From [Mycobacterium] stephanolepidis (GTDB lineage Bacteria > Actinomycetota > Actinomycetes > Mycobacteriales > Mycobacteriaceae), in contig NZ_AP018165.1 of assembly GCF_002356335.1 (NCBI RefSeq), forward strand, positions 3,658,001 to 3,722,000: a DNA stretch of 64,000 bases, written 5' to 3'. The translations under genes were made by a program, and so were the position numbers. Below the pieces are notes generated by a model that was not told where the DNA came from, searched no databases, and was given only the letters and a program-made list of their open reading frames with translations. Positions 19,453-30,222 of the stretch are shown here, in pieces. The stretch's first letter is position 1. Each line of letters begins with the position of its first letter.

Positions 19453-20124
19453 CTACTCCCCGAGGCGTATCAGCCCGTAGTCGTATGCGTGCCTGCGGTA
19501 CACCACCGATGGGCGGCCCGAGGACTCATCGTGGAAGAGGAAGAAGTCATGACCGACCAATTCCATCTCGTAGAGCGCGTCGTCGACTGTCATCGGTTTG
19601 GCCGGATGATCTTTGGTTCGCACAATCTGCCCCGGGCCGTGGCTGTCATCGACCTCGGCTCCGTTGTGACTGTGTGCGCCATTCACCGCAGCGGGTGGCG
19701 TGAAGGCATCGGCGGGCAGAACCTTGGTGGCCTCGGCAAGCGATACCGGCGTCTTGTCACCGTAGTGAACCTTGCGGCGGTCACGACCACGTCGCAGCCG
19801 GCTTTCCAGCTTGGCGGCGGCGGCCTCAAGGGCACTGTGGAACGTGTCGGCACATGCCTCGCCACGGACGACCGGCCCCCGGCCCCGCGCGGTGATCTCC
19901 ACGCGCTGACAGCTCTTCTTCTGGCGCCGGTTGCGTTCGTGTTCGAGTTCTACATCAAAGAGGTAAACGGTTTTGTCGTAACGTTCCAGACGGGACAGTT
20001 TGTCGTTCACAAAGATTCGAAAGTGATCGGGGATTTCCACGTTTCGGCCCTTGACCACGATATCGGCTTGGGCTGTCCGCTCCCCGTCCTCGAGTGCAAC
20101 GGATGCCTTTGATGTGCTTGACAA
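19453..20124 (-). CDS. hpf: Long-form ribosome hibernation promoting factor
   Basis: I choose TTG 20124 because GGAGG lies 6 nt upstream; an ATG nearby is out of frame. The 223-residue product has the S30AE domain (about 19-120: DIVVKGRNVEIPDHFRIFVNDKLSRLERYD, then ALEAAAAKLESRLRRGRDRR), a linker, and the long-HPF C-terminal domain (PMTVDDALYEMELVGHDFFLFHDESSGRPSVVYRRHAYDYGLI). It binds the decoding centre of stalled ribosomes and, in long form, can promote hibernation. It matches Rv3241c. A 305-nt gap upstream holds its promoter. Confidence 0.95.
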   Translation of the reverse strand: MSSTSKASVALEDGERTAQADIVVKGRNVEIPDHFRIFVNDKLSRLERYDKTVYLFDVELEHERNRRQKKSCQRVEITARGRGPVVRGEACADTFHSALEAAAAKLESRLRRGRDRRKVHYGDKTPVSLAEATKVLPADAFTPPAAVNGAHSHNGAEVDDSHGPGQIVRTKDHPAKPMTVDDALYEMELVGHDFFLFHDESSGRPSVVYRRHAYDYGLIRLGE

Positions 20125-20429
20125 CTCATACCTCCGGTACTGAGAGTGCGCTTGCGCTCAACCCATCCGCTAGGGACTAAAGATGTTGGCGACGCGCATG
20201 TTTGATGTTTGAAGTACGCCGGAGTCGCCTGAAACGCTGAGACGGCAGCCCGCCGGCGCTGGGGTTGGTGACCACCTCCTCCGCCAAACCGGACGCAGGC
20301 GCCCGTGTCGGTGGGCGGTTCGACCGCCCAAGCGCGGAACGTTCATAGCTTGTTGGCCCCGACGGTAGTCCGTGTTCACTCGCCTTGCCACCGATTCGTC
20401 AGAGTCGTTTCGAGATCGTCATACGATCT
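20125..20429. other. Intergenic region between comF and hpf
   Basis: No credible gene is present. It contains the hpf ribosome binding site, a direct repeat of ATGTTTGA/ATGTTTGA around 20198-20213, and a perfect 7-bp hairpin GGGCGGT-TCG-ACCGCCC at 20313-20329 with no T-tract. That hairpin lies downstream of comF and could stop comF transcripts or fold in the hpf leader. A frame on the minus strand here is Arg-rich and I consider it spurious. Confidence 0.5.
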
Positions 20430-21053
20430 TTAGGAGTACGTCAGCGTGAGCACGGCAGCGACTCGAAATCCCGCCGATTTCAACACTCTGACCGATTCGG
20501 TAACGGTGGCGCCGGTGGTCACGACATCGTCGACCAGCACCAATTCGGTGTCCGGCCGTCGCGCCCGGCGCAGCGCGACGCGTCCGGACACATTGTGCTG
20601 CCGGGCCGACACGGACAGCCCGACCGAATCTCGCGCCCCCATCCTCATGCGCAGCAGGGACGCGAGGTGCACGCCCGGAATCCGGGTGGCGACCGCGGCC
20701 AGGGCGGTCACCGGGTCACCGCCTCGCCCGCGTGCCGAAACCCATCGAGTGGGAGCGGGAACCAATGTCACCGGCTGCTCCACAAGATGCCAACACAGCA
20801 GCTGCGCCACGCCGCGTGCCAATGCCGCACCGAGCGGAGCGGTGAGATCGCGGCGACCGCGCTCCTTCATGGTCACGATCGCCTGCCGCCGAGCACCCGC
20901 GTACCGCCCGAGGGAAAGAACCGGCACACCCGGATCGACCCGCGGCGTCACCACCACCGGCTCGGCGGTGAACGCACACGCGCAGGCCGAACACCACCGG
21001 GTGGCGGGTTCCCCACATCCGCCGCAGGTCAGTGGCAGCACCAGATCAAGCAT
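20430..21053 (-). CDS. ComF-family phosphoribosyltransferase-like protein
   Basis: The 207-residue product has an N-terminal zinc finger (CGGCGEPATRWCSAC) and a C-terminal PRTase fold with the PRPP loop LVLVDDVVTTGATV near 170. This is the ComF/GntX architecture. In naturally competent bacteria ComF helps DNA uptake; in mycobacteria the role of Rv3242c is unknown. The upstream neighbour is a TetR gene on the same strand, 50 nt away. ComF function in transformation should not be assumed here. Confidence 0.87.
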   Translation of the reverse strand: MLDLVLPLTCGGCGEPATRWCSACACAFTAEPVVVTPRVDPGVPVLSLGRYAGARRQAIVTMKERGRRDLTAPLGAALARGVAQLLCWHLVEQPVTLVPAPTRWVSARGRGGDPVTALAAVATRIPGVHLASLLRMRMGARDSVGLSVSARQHNVSGRVALRRARRPDTELVLVDDVVTTGATVTESVRVLKSAGFRVAAVLTLTYS

Positions 21054-21103
21054 GTGGCCACTGTGCCCGTGGGGTCCGACAGGCTGACCGGGTGCCGCAC
21101 GGC

Positions 21104-21796
21104 CTAGAGCGCCGCAACCAGCCTCTCGATCTGATGGCGGTCCAGCACCTCGACCGTCCCGTCGCGTAGCCCGAGAATGCGGTCGGTGGCGATGCCATGG
21201 AGCCGCTGACGCTGGACCGCCGCATCGATAGCCTCTGCGCGCGCCTGCGCATCCGGCGCGGCCACAATCCTCTGCACGGTGGCGCCCATGTTGGCCGCGA
21301 AGCCCTGAATCATGTCACCGACGCCCTCGGGATCGAATGTCTGGAACACCCCCTCGGCGACTCCGCGGGTGATCAGCTCGGTGAGCACCGGACGAAACTT
21401 GTCCTCCCAGATCGCCGAGATCCGGCGCAGCAGCGACTGATTCTCTGGCCGCAACATCGACATCATCGCCGCGATGCTTTCCGGTGCACCCAGCGCCATT
21501 TTGACCTCGTAGCTAGCGCGCAGTCCGGCGTTCAGCCGCTCCAACGCGCCCATGCCCGGCTCGGTGAACACCGGACTCAGCACCTCGAAAGCCTGGTCGG
21601 CGCTGCGCTCCGCGAGCGCGGCCACCAAGGCTTCCTTTGAGGAAAAATAGTGGTAGAAAGCACCTTTCGATATCCCGGAGGTGGCGATGAGATCGTTGAG
21701 GCTCACCTTCTCGTAGCCGCGATCCAGGAAGAGGGACATCGCCAGATCGAGCAATTCGGTCCGGCGCACCTCCGGATGCTTGACCACACGCGGCAT
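21104..21796 (-). CDS. TetR-family regulator
   Basis: The 230-residue product has an N-terminal HTH (about 10-56: RRTELLDLAMSLFLDRGYEKVSLNDLIATSG with recognition helix SKGAFYHYFSSKEALV). The C-terminal ligand domain is helical and not recognisable. The gene follows a small membrane-protein gene by 3 nt, so the two form an operon. Tandem 18-bp repeats at 22251-22288 just upstream of the operon are the likely operators, implying autoregulation and possible control of the divergent acyl-CoA oxidase gene. The ligand is unknown; a fatty acyl compound is a guess from context. Confidence 0.88.
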   Translation of the reverse strand: MPRVVKHPEVRRTELLDLAMSLFLDRGYEKVSLNDLIATSGISKGAFYHYFSSKEALVAALAERSADQAFEVLSPVFTEPGMGALERLNAGLRASYEVKMALGAPESIAAMMSMLRPENQSLLRRISAIWEDKFRPVLTELITRGVAEGVFQTFDPEGVGDMIQGFAANMGATVQRIVAAPDAQARAEAIDAAVQRQRLHGIATDRILGLRDGTVEVLDRHQIERLVAAL

Positions 21797-21799
21797 GCG

Positions 21800-22222
21800 T
21801 CAGCGCTTCCTGATCCAGCCGACGTAGGTCAGGTACACACCGATGACCGTCGCAAAGAGGAAGAAGAAACGGACCGGGCCGACGGCGGGCACCGAGGCGT
21901 CGACCCCCTTCTGTATCAGCTGGGGAAACGCCAACAGAACGAATCCACGCAGGGCCAGAAACCATCCGAACAACGAGATGATCACCGGCGCGAGCCCTCG
22001 CCAAACCTGGTGGAAGGCGATGATCATCAGCCCGCAAAACAGCAGCAGGGCACCGAACAGCCATGACCACATCGGGTGCGTGAAGAAGCTGTCGCCCAGG
22101 AAACTCAGGTCTGCCGCCCGCACGGCGATGATGGCGGTGACCGTCGCGACAAAGGGGCCAATGACCCGTGCAAATGCGCGTGTACGTAGGGCCGGATCGA
22201 CCGTGGGGGACGCGGTAGTCAT
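21800..22222 (-). CDS. Four-helix membrane protein in the TetR operon
   Basis: From ATG 22222 (AAAGGAG 9 nt upstream) the product is 140 residues with about four hydrophobic segments, near 18-38, 48-70, 75-95 and 112-132, and a basic C-terminus WIRKR. No known transporter motif is seen. It is first in a two-gene operon with the TetR regulator, a common layout for small membrane proteins regulated by their neighbour. The function is unknown. Confidence 0.78.
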   Translation of the reverse strand: MTTASPTVDPALRTRAFARVIGPFVATVTAIIAVRAADLSFLGDSFFTHPMWSWLFGALLLFCGLMIIAFHQVWRGLAPVIISLFGWFLALRGFVLLAFPQLIQKGVDASVPAVGPVRFFFLFATVIGVYLTYVGWIRKR

Positions 22223-22250
22223 GTCCCGGTCTCCTTTCACACGGCCTGAA

Positions 22251-22288
22251 TAGACCACCGGTCGGTATGTTAGACCACTGGTCGGTAT
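22251..22288. promoter_or_regulatory. Tandem TetR-type operators
   Basis: Two 18-bp direct repeats, TAGACCACCGGTCGGTAT (22251-22268) and TAGACCACTGGTCGGTAT (22271-22288), differ at one base and are 20 bp apart, about two helical turns. Each contains GACC and GGTC half-sites around a 3-nt centre. They lie between the divergent starts at 22222 and 22349. Confidence 0.82.
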
Positions 22289-22348
22289 AAGCAAATGGTT
22301 TGCCATAGAACGCCAAGCCGACGGACCGATCTGACTAGGCTCGGACAC

Positions 22349-24298
22349 ATGGAGACCCGGACAGCACCTGCCGATCCCGAAGTCCTCACCTCGAATCTGC
22401 GCGTTGCGCTCGACGGCCGGTTCGGCGCGATACGTGATGCCGCCCGCGAGTACCTGAACCGCGCCGACCTGCTACCCGACCCCTCACTGACACTCGAAGA
22501 GGCACGGGCGCGATCACTGCGAATCATGCGCGAACTGGTTCCACATGGCTTGCCACACGCCGGATTCCGCAAGGAACACGGCGGCACCGGCGATGTCGGA
22601 GCCGCGATCGTCGGCATCGAGATGCTCGGTTACGCGGACCTGTCACTCATGGTCAAGGCAGGCGTGCAATGGGGCCTGTTCGGCGGCGCTATCGAAAACC
22701 TCGGCACCGCAACCCATCACAAGCAGTATGTGGTCCCACTGATCAATCTCGACACCCTCGGCTGTTTCGGCATGACCGAGACCGGCCATGGTTCCAATGT
22801 TCAGGCCCTGCAGACCGTCGCCACCTACGACAGCCAGACCGGCGACTTCATTCTGAACTCGGAGGGCTCGCTGGCACGTAAGGACTACATCGGCGGCGCC
22901 GCGGAGCACGCCACCGTGGCAGCGGTTTTCGCGCAACTCGTCACCGGCGGTCCCGGCGAGGAGGCATCAGGCCGGGGAGTGCATTGCTTCGTGGTACCCA
23001 TCCGGGACGCCACGGGCAATGACCTGCCCGGCGTCACCACCAGCGACTGCGGATACAAGGGCGGCCTCGCCGGCGTCGACAACGGGCGCATTGTGTTCGA
23101 CAACGTGCGGGTGCCTCGCGCCAACCTGCTCAACAAGTATGCGGACGTCAGTGCTGACGGCTCGTACACCTCGCCCATCGAGAATGAGAACAAGCGATTC
23201 TTCACCATGCTGGGCACACTCATCCGCGGACGGGTCAGCGTCGCCGCCACCTCCGGTGCAGCGGCCCGCAAGGCGCTGACCATCGCATCGCGATATGCCT
23301 TGGTGCGCAAGCAGTTCGATACGCCGGACAGCGACGACGAGGTCATCATCGCCGACTACCTGGTGCATCAGCGCAAGCTACTGCCCCTGATCGCCCGGTC
23401 ATACGCACTCGCGTTCGCACAGAACGAGCTCACCGAAGAACTGCACGAGGTGCAGACCGCCGATGAGGTGGATGGGGACCGGCAACGTCAGCTGGAAAGC
23501 GCCGCAGCAGGTTTGAAGGCGGCAACCAGCTGGCACGCACAGAACACCATCACCGTGTGCCGCGAGGCGTGCGGTGGGGCCGGATACCTCGACGCCAACC
23601 AACTCACCATTCTGCGTCGCGATATCGACGTGTTCACCACCTTCGAAGGCGATAACACCGTGCTCACCCAGCTGGTGGCCAAGGAACTCCTCTCGGCGTA
23701 TGCCGAGGATGTGCGCGGTCTCAACGCAGTGGGCTGGACCCGGTTCATCGCCGGCATGGCCCGCGACGTGATCCTCGAACGCTCGGCGGCGCGACAGGTT
23801 ATCCAGACCATCCTGGACTCCTCCGACGAGGACGTCGAAGAATCCGATCTCAGCAACCGCGGCACCCAACTGCGGCTGCTGCGTAACCGCGAAGATCACC
23901 TGCTGCGCACCGCGGCCACCCGAATGCAGCGCGCCCAATCCGATGAAGAGGACCCCTTCGAGGTGTTCAACTCCGCACAGGACCACATCCTCAAGGTGGG
24001 TTCGGCCCACACCGAACGGGTGGTGTTGGAAGCCTTCATCGAGGCGATCGACAGCTGTGACAGCAAGTCCGCACAGGAACTGCTGGAGAAGCTGTGCGAT
24101 CTGTTCGTCTACAGCACGCTCGAGGCGGACCTGTCGTGGTTCCTCATGCATCGGCATGTCTCGACCGAACGAGCGAAGGCCATCAGGCGCGGTGTCAATC
24201 AACTGTGTGAGGAGCTGCGCCCGCATCTGAGCACTCTGGTGGATGCTTTCGGAATTCCCGAGGCGCTGCTCGCCACGGAGATGATCCCCGACAACTAG
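22349..24298 (+). CDS. Acyl-CoA oxidase/dehydrogenase family protein
   Basis: The 649-residue product is the size of acyl-CoA oxidases and clearly longer than usual acyl-CoA dehydrogenases. It has [24 protein letters not shown], the FAD/substrate loop typical of ACOX, and [17 protein letters not shown], which contains the catalytic Glu. An oxidase would carry out the first step of beta-oxidation with O2 as acceptor, though bacterial members may use other acceptors. It is divergent from the TetR/membrane-protein operon, and the tandem operators lie in the shared 126-nt gap. It overlaps the lpqB stop by 4 nt. Confidence 0.86.
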   Translation: METRTAPADPEVLTSNLRVALDGRFGAIRDAAREYLNRADLLPDPSLTLEEARARSLRIMRELVPHGLPHAGFRKEHGGTGDVGAAIVGIEMLGYADLSLMVKAGVQWGLFGGAIENLGTATHHKQYVVPLINLDTLGCFGMTETGHGSNVQALQTVATYDSQTGDFILNSEGSLARKDYIGGAAEHATVAAVFAQLVTGGPGEEASGRGVHCFVVPIRDATGNDLPGVTTSDCGYKGGLAGVDNGRIVFDNVRVPRANLLNKYADVSADGSYTSPIENENKRFFTMLGTLIRGRVSVAATSGAAARKALTIASRYALVRKQFDTPDSDDEVIIADYLVHQRKLLPLIARSYALAFAQNELTEELHEVQTADEVDGDRQRQLESAAAGLKAATSWHAQNTITVCREACGGAGYLDANQLTILRRDIDVFTTFEGDNTVLTQLVAKELLSAYAEDVRGLNAVGWTRFIAGMARDVILERSAARQVIQTILDSSDEDVEESDLSNRGTQLRLLRNREDHLLRTAATRMQRAQSDEEDPFEVFNSAQDHILKVGSAHTERVVLEAFIEAIDSCDSKSAQELLEKLCDLFVYSTLEADLSWFLMHRHVSTERAKAIRRGVNQLCEELRPHLSTLVDAFGIPEALLATEMIPDN

Positions 24299-26046
24299 CC
24301 CGTCAGCACCGGAATAGCTTGCGGCAGCATCAGTGGACGTACCTCGATCCACCGCTCCTCGGGGGTCCCCAATCCCGTCAGCTGCAGTACGCCCCGCGCA
24401 TCGGCGATGTAGATGATGGCCGGTGAAGCGACGATCGTGGACACCGGAGTCAACAGATTACGGTCGTCCAGATCGGAGTTCACTCCGTCGAGATTCACGT
24501 TGGCCACCAGGTGCGACCCGTCGTTGCGGGCCACCACGATGTCGTCACCGGTGCGCCAGGCCAGCGACACCGCGGAGTTGCCGAGCCCGAAGCCGAGGCG
24601 GCGCGGGTGCACCAGCGCGTAATCGCCGCTGTCGGTCTGTATCACCGTCGCCAGGATCACCTGGCCATCGATGATCATCGCGGCACGCGTGCCATCGCGA
24701 GACAGCGCCAGCTCTGTGATCAGTCCCTTGTACGCCTGGGCCACGGCAGATGATTCGACGGGCAGCACCGCCACCATCGATGTGGTGGCTTCCTGGATGA
24801 CCCTGACCACTCGACCACCGTCGATAACCACCCACACCGCGTCGTCCAGGGCCCAGGTCGGGCGGGTCAACGTCTTACCGCCGACCGCCTCGCTGCCGTT
24901 GGCGCCGTTGGCACCCACCCACATCGACATCTGCGGATCATCTCCGCCCTGCACTCGAATGACCGAGGCCACCTGACGCCCGCTACGCGACAGCGCAGCC
25001 GAAACCTGGTTTCCCACTTGGCCAAACGATCCACGTACCGGCGCCGCCGCGTCACGGTCGACCGTGACCAGAGACCCATTCAGCAGACCGTAGAGGCCCA
25101 CACCAGCACCCTCCGACGCACCGGGGTCGGTCGACGCGACGTTCTGGGTACTCCAGCCCTGTGACAGCTGTTCGTCCAGCGGAGCGCCGTTGACCTGCAG
25201 GACGTACGGCCCGGCGATACCGGCGCGCGATAGCGTCCAGATCACTTGCGCGGCCAGGAACTGCCGGGTCCGCTGATCTGGTGTCAGATCGCCTTCCAGC
25301 TCGACCCGCACACCGCCGTACCCGCGCCCCACGTCCACTCTGCTGCCGTCGGCGCGCGTCACGGGGCCACGCAACCGCAGCCCGCTCAGGTGATTGCGTA
25401 CCGCCCCAGCCAGTTCCGGGCGCGGACCGGACAGAAGCTTGTACACGAGCTCGGTGGCCAGCTGATCGGGGTCGTTGACCGCCACATAGCGTGGGTCGGG
25501 TACGACCGTGCGACCGGCCGGGTCCGCGAAATACACGGTGTAGCGCCTATAGGTGGTCTGGAACTGCGCCCAGTCCAGAAAGACCCCGTTGGGCAGCGAG
25601 TCGATTCGCCACTCGCCGTTGACCTTTACCAAGGTGAACTGCGGGTCCTGGATATCGCCCTGTGCGGTCTCGAACACTCCGATATCGGACAGGGTGCCCA
25701 ACTTGTTGGCGCGCACATTGATCGTCCACCGGTCGATGCCGCGCCGGTCTGCGAACGCCGGAGACTCGATGAGCACCGCGTCACCCGCGTCGTCCCACGT
25801 CCGTGAGCCGGATTCGGTGAGGAACTGCCGGGCAGCCCGGTGCCTGTTCAACGGCTCGGAAGTGGCCTTCAAAAACTCGCGCAACACCGTCTCGGGTTCC
25901 ATCCCCGGGGTGGGTGCGGGCACCCCCGGCGGCAATGGCCGTTGCACCGTCCCGATGGCCTGCGGAGAGGACGAGGACGGCACTCCGGCGCAGCCGGTGA
26001 CCCCGAGTGCCACCGCGATCAGTACCGCGGCCACCTTGCGGCGCAT
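24295..26046 (-). CDS. lpqB: LpqB, lipoprotein of the MtrAB system
   Basis: The 583-residue product has a lipoprotein signal ([19 protein letters not shown]) with lipidated Cys19. A GerMN-like region (about 120-320) and a C-terminal beta-propeller-like half (LpqB domain) follow. In mycobacteria LpqB interacts with the extracellular part of MtrB and modulates MtrA phosphorylation, affecting cell division and envelope homeostasis. Its ATG overlaps the mtrB stop by one base (TGATG), so mtrA-mtrB-lpqB is one coupled operon. The stop overlaps the convergent acyl-CoA oxidase stop. Confidence 0.95.
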   Translation of the reverse strand: MRRKVAAVLIAVALGVTGCAGVPSSSSPQAIGTVQRPLPPGVPAPTPGMEPETVLREFLKATSEPLNRHRAARQFLTESGSRTWDDAGDAVLIESPAFADRRGIDRWTINVRANKLGTLSDIGVFETAQGDIQDPQFTLVKVNGEWRIDSLPNGVFLDWAQFQTTYRRYTVYFADPAGRTVVPDPRYVAVNDPDQLATELVYKLLSGPRPELAGAVRNHLSGLRLRGPVTRADGSRVDVGRGYGGVRVELEGDLTPDQRTRQFLAAQVIWTLSRAGIAGPYVLQVNGAPLDEQLSQGWSTQNVASTDPGASEGAGVGLYGLLNGSLVTVDRDAAAPVRGSFGQVGNQVSAALSRSGRQVASVIRVQGGDDPQMSMWVGANGANGSEAVGGKTLTRPTWALDDAVWVVIDGGRVVRVIQEATTSMVAVLPVESSAVAQAYKGLITELALSRDGTRAAMIIDGQVILATVIQTDSGDYALVHPRRLGFGLGNSAVSLAWRTGDDIVVARNDGSHLVANVNLDGVNSDLDDRNLLTPVSTIVASPAIIYIADARGVLQLTGLGTPEERWIEVRPLMLPQAIPVLTG

Positions 26047-27773
26047 CAGGACGACTCCCGCACGCGGTCGGCCTTGGTACCCGAGGTACGCATCGGCGTG
26101 GTCTCCTGCTCCCCCGGTTGGGTGCCACGTTCCCCCGGTTGAGTTCCCCGCGAAACCGGTCGGCGCGCACCAGCACTCGGACGGCTGGTCGGGTTCAACG
26201 GAAGCGGGCTCGTAGTCACTTTGTGCCCACGAACCAACGGCACCGTCAACCGGAAAAGCGCCCCATTGCCCGGTTCACCCCACGCCTCCAGCCGACCCTG
26301 ATGCAACCGAGCGTCCTCGACGCTGATCGCCAACCCCAGCCCAGTGCCGCCGGAATGACGCTTGCGCGACGGGTCCGCACGCCAGAACCTGTTGAACACC
26401 AACTTTTCCTCACCGGGGCGCAGGCCAACCCCGCGATCTCGCACGGTGACGGCGACGCTATCGATATCGGCGGCCATCCGGATGGTGACGGGTTTGTGCT
26501 CGCTGTGGTCGATCGCGTTGGCGACCAGGTTGCGCAGAATCCGCTCCACCCGACGGGGATCCACCTCGGCGATGATCTCGCTGTCGGGCATGTCGAGCTC
26601 TACCTGGGTGTCCAACTCGTCCGCCAGGTGCTTGACCGAAGCCACCACGGTCTTGACGGTGTCACGCAGATCCACCTGCTCCACGGCGAGCTCGGCCACA
26701 CCGGCGTCGTGCCGTGAGATTTCCAGCAGGTCGCTCAGCAGCGTCTCGAACCGGTCGAGCTCGTTGACCATCAGTTCGGCGGAACGCTGCAGCGCCGGGT
26801 CGAGTTCCTCACGGTTGTCGTAGATGAGATCGGCCGCCATACGCACCGTGGTCAACGGTGTACGCAGTTCGTGGCTGACATCGGAGGTGAAGCGGCGCTG
26901 CAGGTTTCCGAACTCTTCGAGCTGAGTGATCTCCCGCGAGAGGCTTTCGGCCATATCGTTGAACGACACCGCGAGCCGTGCCATGTCGTCGACACCGCGC
27001 ACCGGCATGCGTTCGGACAGATGCCCTTCGGCGAATCGCTCGGCAATGCGCGAGGCCGACCGCACCGGCAACACCACCTGACGCGCGACCAACAGTGCGG
27101 CGGCCGCCAACAGCACCAGCAGCACCACACCGCCGGTGACGATGGTGCCGCGCACCAGCGAAATCGTGCTTTCCTCGTTCGACAACGGGAAGACCAGGTA
27201 CAGCTCAAGCGCGGTGACCTTCGACGTGGTCGGCGAGCCGATGACGAGGGCCTTCCCCGAGAAACTCTCGGTGTGGACTGTCGAATACTGATAACTGACC
27301 TGACCGGCCTTCACGAATTCGCGCAGGGGGCCGGGGATCTGGTTGGCGGGGCCCGCCGATGTCGCCTCACGGGGACCGTCACCGGGGACCAGAAGGACGG
27401 CGTCGAACGCTCCGGCGCCACCGCCCTCGGAACCCTTACTGCCGTTCAACAGCTGGTTACGGGCCAGCTCCAGACTGCTTTGCAGCGACCGGGTTTCCTC
27501 GCCACCCACGTCATCGCTGACGATGACGCGAGCGCGCTCCATTTCTTCGGTCGCGACCCGAGTCTTCGATTCCAGAATTCGGTCGGTCACCTGGCTGGTG
27601 AGCACGAATCCCAGAATCAGGATGACCAGGGAGGACAGCGCCAAATTGGACACCACCACCCGCACCTGCAGGGAACGGCGCCAGGTGAACCCGACCGCTC
27701 GACTCAGTGCCTTCAGTCCGCGTACCAGTGGTGCCGATCGCCGCTGAATGCGCCGCTTCGAGCTGAAGATCAC
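26046..27773 (-). CDS. mtrB: MtrB, sensor histidine kinase
   Basis: The 575-residue product has two membrane segments (about 38-62 and 208-230) flanking an extracellular domain. A HAMP domain ([18 protein letters not shown]), HisKA with phosphorylated His near 301 in [17 protein letters not shown], and HATPase_c ([31 protein letters not shown]) follow. The C-terminal tail is Pro/Gln-rich. MtrB phosphorylates MtrA and localises to the septum. The GTG start overlaps the mtrA stop (GTGA). An N-terminal basic cytoplasmic segment of about 35 residues precedes the first helix. Confidence 0.96.
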   Translation of the reverse strand: MIFSSKRRIQRRSAPLVRGLKALSRAVGFTWRRSLQVRVVVSNLALSSLVILILGFVLTSQVTDRILESKTRVATEEMERARVIVSDDVGGEETRSLQSSLELARNQLLNGSKGSEGGGAGAFDAVLLVPGDGPREATSAGPANQIPGPLREFVKAGQVSYQYSTVHTESFSGKALVIGSPTTSKVTALELYLVFPLSNEESTISLVRGTIVTGGVVLLVLLAAAALLVARQVVLPVRSASRIAERFAEGHLSERMPVRGVDDMARLAVSFNDMAESLSREITQLEEFGNLQRRFTSDVSHELRTPLTTVRMAADLIYDNREELDPALQRSAELMVNELDRFETLLSDLLEISRHDAGVAELAVEQVDLRDTVKTVVASVKHLADELDTQVELDMPDSEIIAEVDPRRVERILRNLVANAIDHSEHKPVTIRMAADIDSVAVTVRDRGVGLRPGEEKLVFNRFWRADPSRKRHSGGTGLGLAISVEDARLHQGRLEAWGEPGNGALFRLTVPLVRGHKVTTSPLPLNPTSRPSAGARRPVSRGTQPGERGTQPGEQETTPMRTSGTKADRVRESS

Positions 27774-28456
27774 GGGGGTCCGGCCTTATATCCCACTCCT
27801 CGAACGGTCAACACCACGGTCGGATTCTCGGGGTCCTTCTCGACCTTCGCCCGCAGCCGCTGCACGTGGACGTTCACCAGCCGGGTATCGGCCGGGTGAC
27901 GGTAGCCCCACACCTGTTCGAGCAGCACATCACGAGTAAACACCTGGCGCGGTTTGCGTGCCAGCGCCACCAGCAGGTCGAACTCCAGCGGGGTCAGGGA
28001 GATCTGCTCGCCCTCGCGCGTCACCTTGTGCGCGGGCACATCGATGTCGATGCCCGCGATGTTCAGCAGCTCGGCGGGCTCGTCGTCGTTGCGCCGCAAC
28101 CGGGCACGAATACGTGCGACGAGCTCCTTGGGCTTGAACGGCTTCATGATGTAGTCGTCGGCGCCCGATTCCAGACCGAGCACCACATCGACGGTGTCGG
28201 TCTTGGCGGTCAGCATGACGATCGGCACACCGGAATCGGAACGCAGCACCCGGCATACGTCGATGCCGTTCATCCCGGGCAGCATGAGATCCAACAGAAC
28301 CAGATCGGGGCGCAGCTCACGGACGGCGGTGAGCGCCTGAGTGCCGTCGCTCACCACTGCCGTCTCGAAGCCCTCCCCGCGCAACACGATGGTGAGCATC
28401 TCTGCCAATGACGCGTCATCGTCGACAACAAGGATCCTTTGCCTCATAGAGCCCAT
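27770..28456 (-). CDS. mtrA: MtrA, essential OmpR-type response regulator
   Basis: I use ATG 28456, giving 228 residues, the same length as M. tuberculosis MtrA. The receiver domain has the acidic pocket VVDDD and phospho-acceptor Asp56 (LLDLMLPG), with the switch Thr in MLTAK and Lys in KPF. The winged-helix domain ends with [20 protein letters not shown]. The sequence is nearly identical to orthologues. MtrA regulates division, cell-wall hydrolases and dnaA. It is first in the mtrA-mtrB-lpqB operon. Confidence 0.97.
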   Translation of the reverse strand: MGSMRQRILVVDDDASLAEMLTIVLRGEGFETAVVSDGTQALTAVRELRPDLVLLDLMLPGMNGIDVCRVLRSDSGVPIVMLTAKTDTVDVVLGLESGADDYIMKPFKPKELVARIRARLRRNDDEPAELLNIAGIDIDVPAHKVTREGEQISLTPLEFDLLVALARKPRQVFTRDVLLEQVWGYRHPADTRLVNVHVQRLRAKVEKDPENPTVVLTVRGVGYKAGPP

Positions 28457-28507
28457 CGTGTCACTAGATCGTGACAAAACCGGGGTACCAAAGGGGCGAG
28501 TTGCGAA

Positions 28508-30046
28508 CTAGTCTCGCGCGAGCTGCTGGCGGATCCTGAACTTCTGAATCTTCCCGGTCGCTGTTCTGGGCAGGGAATCGACGAACTCGACGCGTTTGGG
28601 GCATTTGTACCCGGCCAGATTCTCCCGGCAGTGCGCGATGAGATCCGGCCCCGTCGGTGGATCTGTCCCCGGGTCTGTCACCGCGACCACCACGACGGCG
28701 GTAACCAGCTCGCCCCACTTCTCGTCGGGCACTCCGACGACCGCGGCCTCACGGACTCCGGGATGAGATATGAGCGCGTCTTCCACTTCGATGGAGGAAA
28801 CGTTCTCGCCGCCGGTAATGATGATGTCCTTCTTGCGATCCGAGATGCTCAGGTATCCGTCGGACATCGATCCGCGGTCACCGGTATGAAACCAATTGCC
28901 CGCCAATGCCTCCGTGGTCGCCTCCGGCTGGTCCCAGTAGCCGTCAAGGTTCGTGTTCGACCGGGTGAGCACCTCACCGTCCTCCGCGATCGATACCCGG
29001 ACGCCTATCGCAGGGGCTCCCGCGCGGCCCAGCATGCGGGCCTGCTGATGCTCGTCCAGATCGGCCCATTCGGACCGAAATCGATTCATCGTGATGAGCG
29101 GTGCGGTCTCGGTGAGCCCGTATATCTGGATGAACTCCCAGCCGAGTTCGGCACGCACCCGCTCGATGGTGCGCGTCGGGGGCGGCGCACCCGCGACGAT
29201 GATCCGAACCCGGTCCCGGCCGGGGATCGGCCCCTGCCAGCGGGCTGCGGCATCCAGCACAGAGTCGACGACCGTTGGCGCCGCGCACATCACAGTGACC
29301 CCGTGCTCTGCGATACGCCGCAGGATCTCGTCGCCGTCGACCTTGCGCAGCACGATGTGCCGACCACCCATGCCGGTCGCCGCATACGGCCACCCCCACC
29401 CGTTGCAGTGGAACATCGGCAACGTGTGCAGCAGTACGTCGTCGTCACGCAGGGTGGCGTGCAACCCGAAAACGACTGCGTTGATCCAGATATTGCGATG
29501 AGTGAGTTGCACACCCTTGGGCCTACTCGTGGTTCCTGAGGTGTAATTCAAAGTGGCGGTGTCTGATTCGGTACACGACCAGGGTCTCGGATCAGCCCGG
29601 TGCGGTGAGCCGATCTCACCGAATACGGCGGCGTCATCCTCCCCCAGCACGAAGTTATGGGTGGCGCGCACGGCGTCGAGCAGCCCGCGCACCTCCGGGT
29701 CCACTATCAGTACCGACGCCCGTGCATGCTCGACGATGTATTCGATCTCAGCGGGAGCCAACCGAAAATTGATGGGCACCAGGATGCGTCCCCACCCGGA
29801 AACGCCGAAGAACGAGGTGAGCAGTCGTGCACTGTTCTGCGAGACGATCGCCACCCGCTCCCCCGGCCCGACGCCCAGACCGTCAAGCGCCGCGGCCTGC
29901 CCGCGCGCCCGCTCGGCAAGCTGCCGGTAGGTCACCGCCCCCCAGGAGGGCGCCGGTTGCACCGGCTCGTCGACAACGCCGATGCGATCGGGATACACCA
30001 GCTCCGCGCGGTCCAGGAAATCTCGCACACTCAGATCGAAGAACAC
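28508..30046 (-). CDS. FadD-like acyl-CoA synthetase (AMP-dependent ligase)
   Basis: From GTG 30046 the product is 512 residues; starts further upstream would add a tail with no family match. It has the adenylation motifs YTSGTTSRPKGV (P-loop), YGLTETAPL (A5), the HTGDRG core, and the C-terminal GGENVSSIEVED and TATGKIQK with the catalytic Lys. It should activate a fatty or aromatic acid to its CoA thioester through an acyl-AMP; medium-chain or aryl specificity cannot be told. Genes on both sides are unrelated to lipid metabolism, and it appears to be a single-gene unit. Confidence 0.88.
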   Translation of the reverse strand: MFFDLSVRDFLDRAELVYPDRIGVVDEPVQPAPSWGAVTYRQLAERARGQAAALDGLGVGPGERVAIVSQNSARLLTSFFGVSGWGRILVPINFRLAPAEIEYIVEHARASVLIVDPEVRGLLDAVRATHNFVLGEDDAAVFGEIGSPHRADPRPWSCTESDTATLNYTSGTTSRPKGVQLTHRNIWINAVVFGLHATLRDDDVLLHTLPMFHCNGWGWPYAATGMGGRHIVLRKVDGDEILRRIAEHGVTVMCAAPTVVDSVLDAAARWQGPIPGRDRVRIIVAGAPPPTRTIERVRAELGWEFIQIYGLTETAPLITMNRFRSEWADLDEHQQARMLGRAGAPAIGVRVSIAEDGEVLTRSNTNLDGYWDQPEATTEALAGNWFHTGDRGSMSDGYLSISDRKKDIIITGGENVSSIEVEDALISHPGVREAAVVGVPDEKWGELVTAVVVVAVTDPGTDPPTGPDLIAHCRENLAGYKCPKRVEFVDSLPRTATGKIQKFRIRQQLARD

Positions 30047-30164
30047 GCACCAATCCTGCCGTCCCACCCCCAATGTGGCGCGGATATCCACGAAGCACAG
30101 GTATGTCTTGCCGACCACCGACAGACGGGTGTTTAATGATGGCGCTTTGTTCAGCAGTGGTTCA

Positions 30165-30181
30165 TGTGCGCTTTGCGCACA
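30165..30181 (+). repeat. Perfect hairpin just upstream of the mgtC leader ORF
   Basis: TGTGCGC (30165-30171) and GCGCACA (30175-30181) form a 7-bp stem with a TTT loop. It ends 5 nt before the AGGAGGTGA ribosome binding site of the small leader ORF, so it may be the start of a structured 5' leader or a DNA palindrome for a regulator. Confidence 0.6.
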
Positions 30182-30186
30182 CGCTT

Positions 30187-30222
30187 AGGAGGTGACGCGA
30201 CTATGTCCGATAGTCAACCTCC
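30187..30222 (+). promoter_or_regulatory. Self-complementary ribosome binding site of the leader ORF
   Basis: The Shine-Dalgarno AGGAGGTGA (30187-30195) is nearly a full complement to the 16S rRNA 3' end. GGAGGT (30188-30193) can pair with ACCTCC (30217-30222), extended by GAC (30194-30196) with GTC (30213-30215) across one bulged A. The loop holds the ATG at 30203, and the pairing partner is formed by the two Pro codons of the leader ORF. Confidence 0.6.

Noticed and set aside
20170..20391. 73-residue minus-strand frame upstream of hpf
   Set aside because: It is Arg-rich and low in conserved pattern, has no ribosome binding site and overlaps hairpins; it looks like a GC-rich chance frame.
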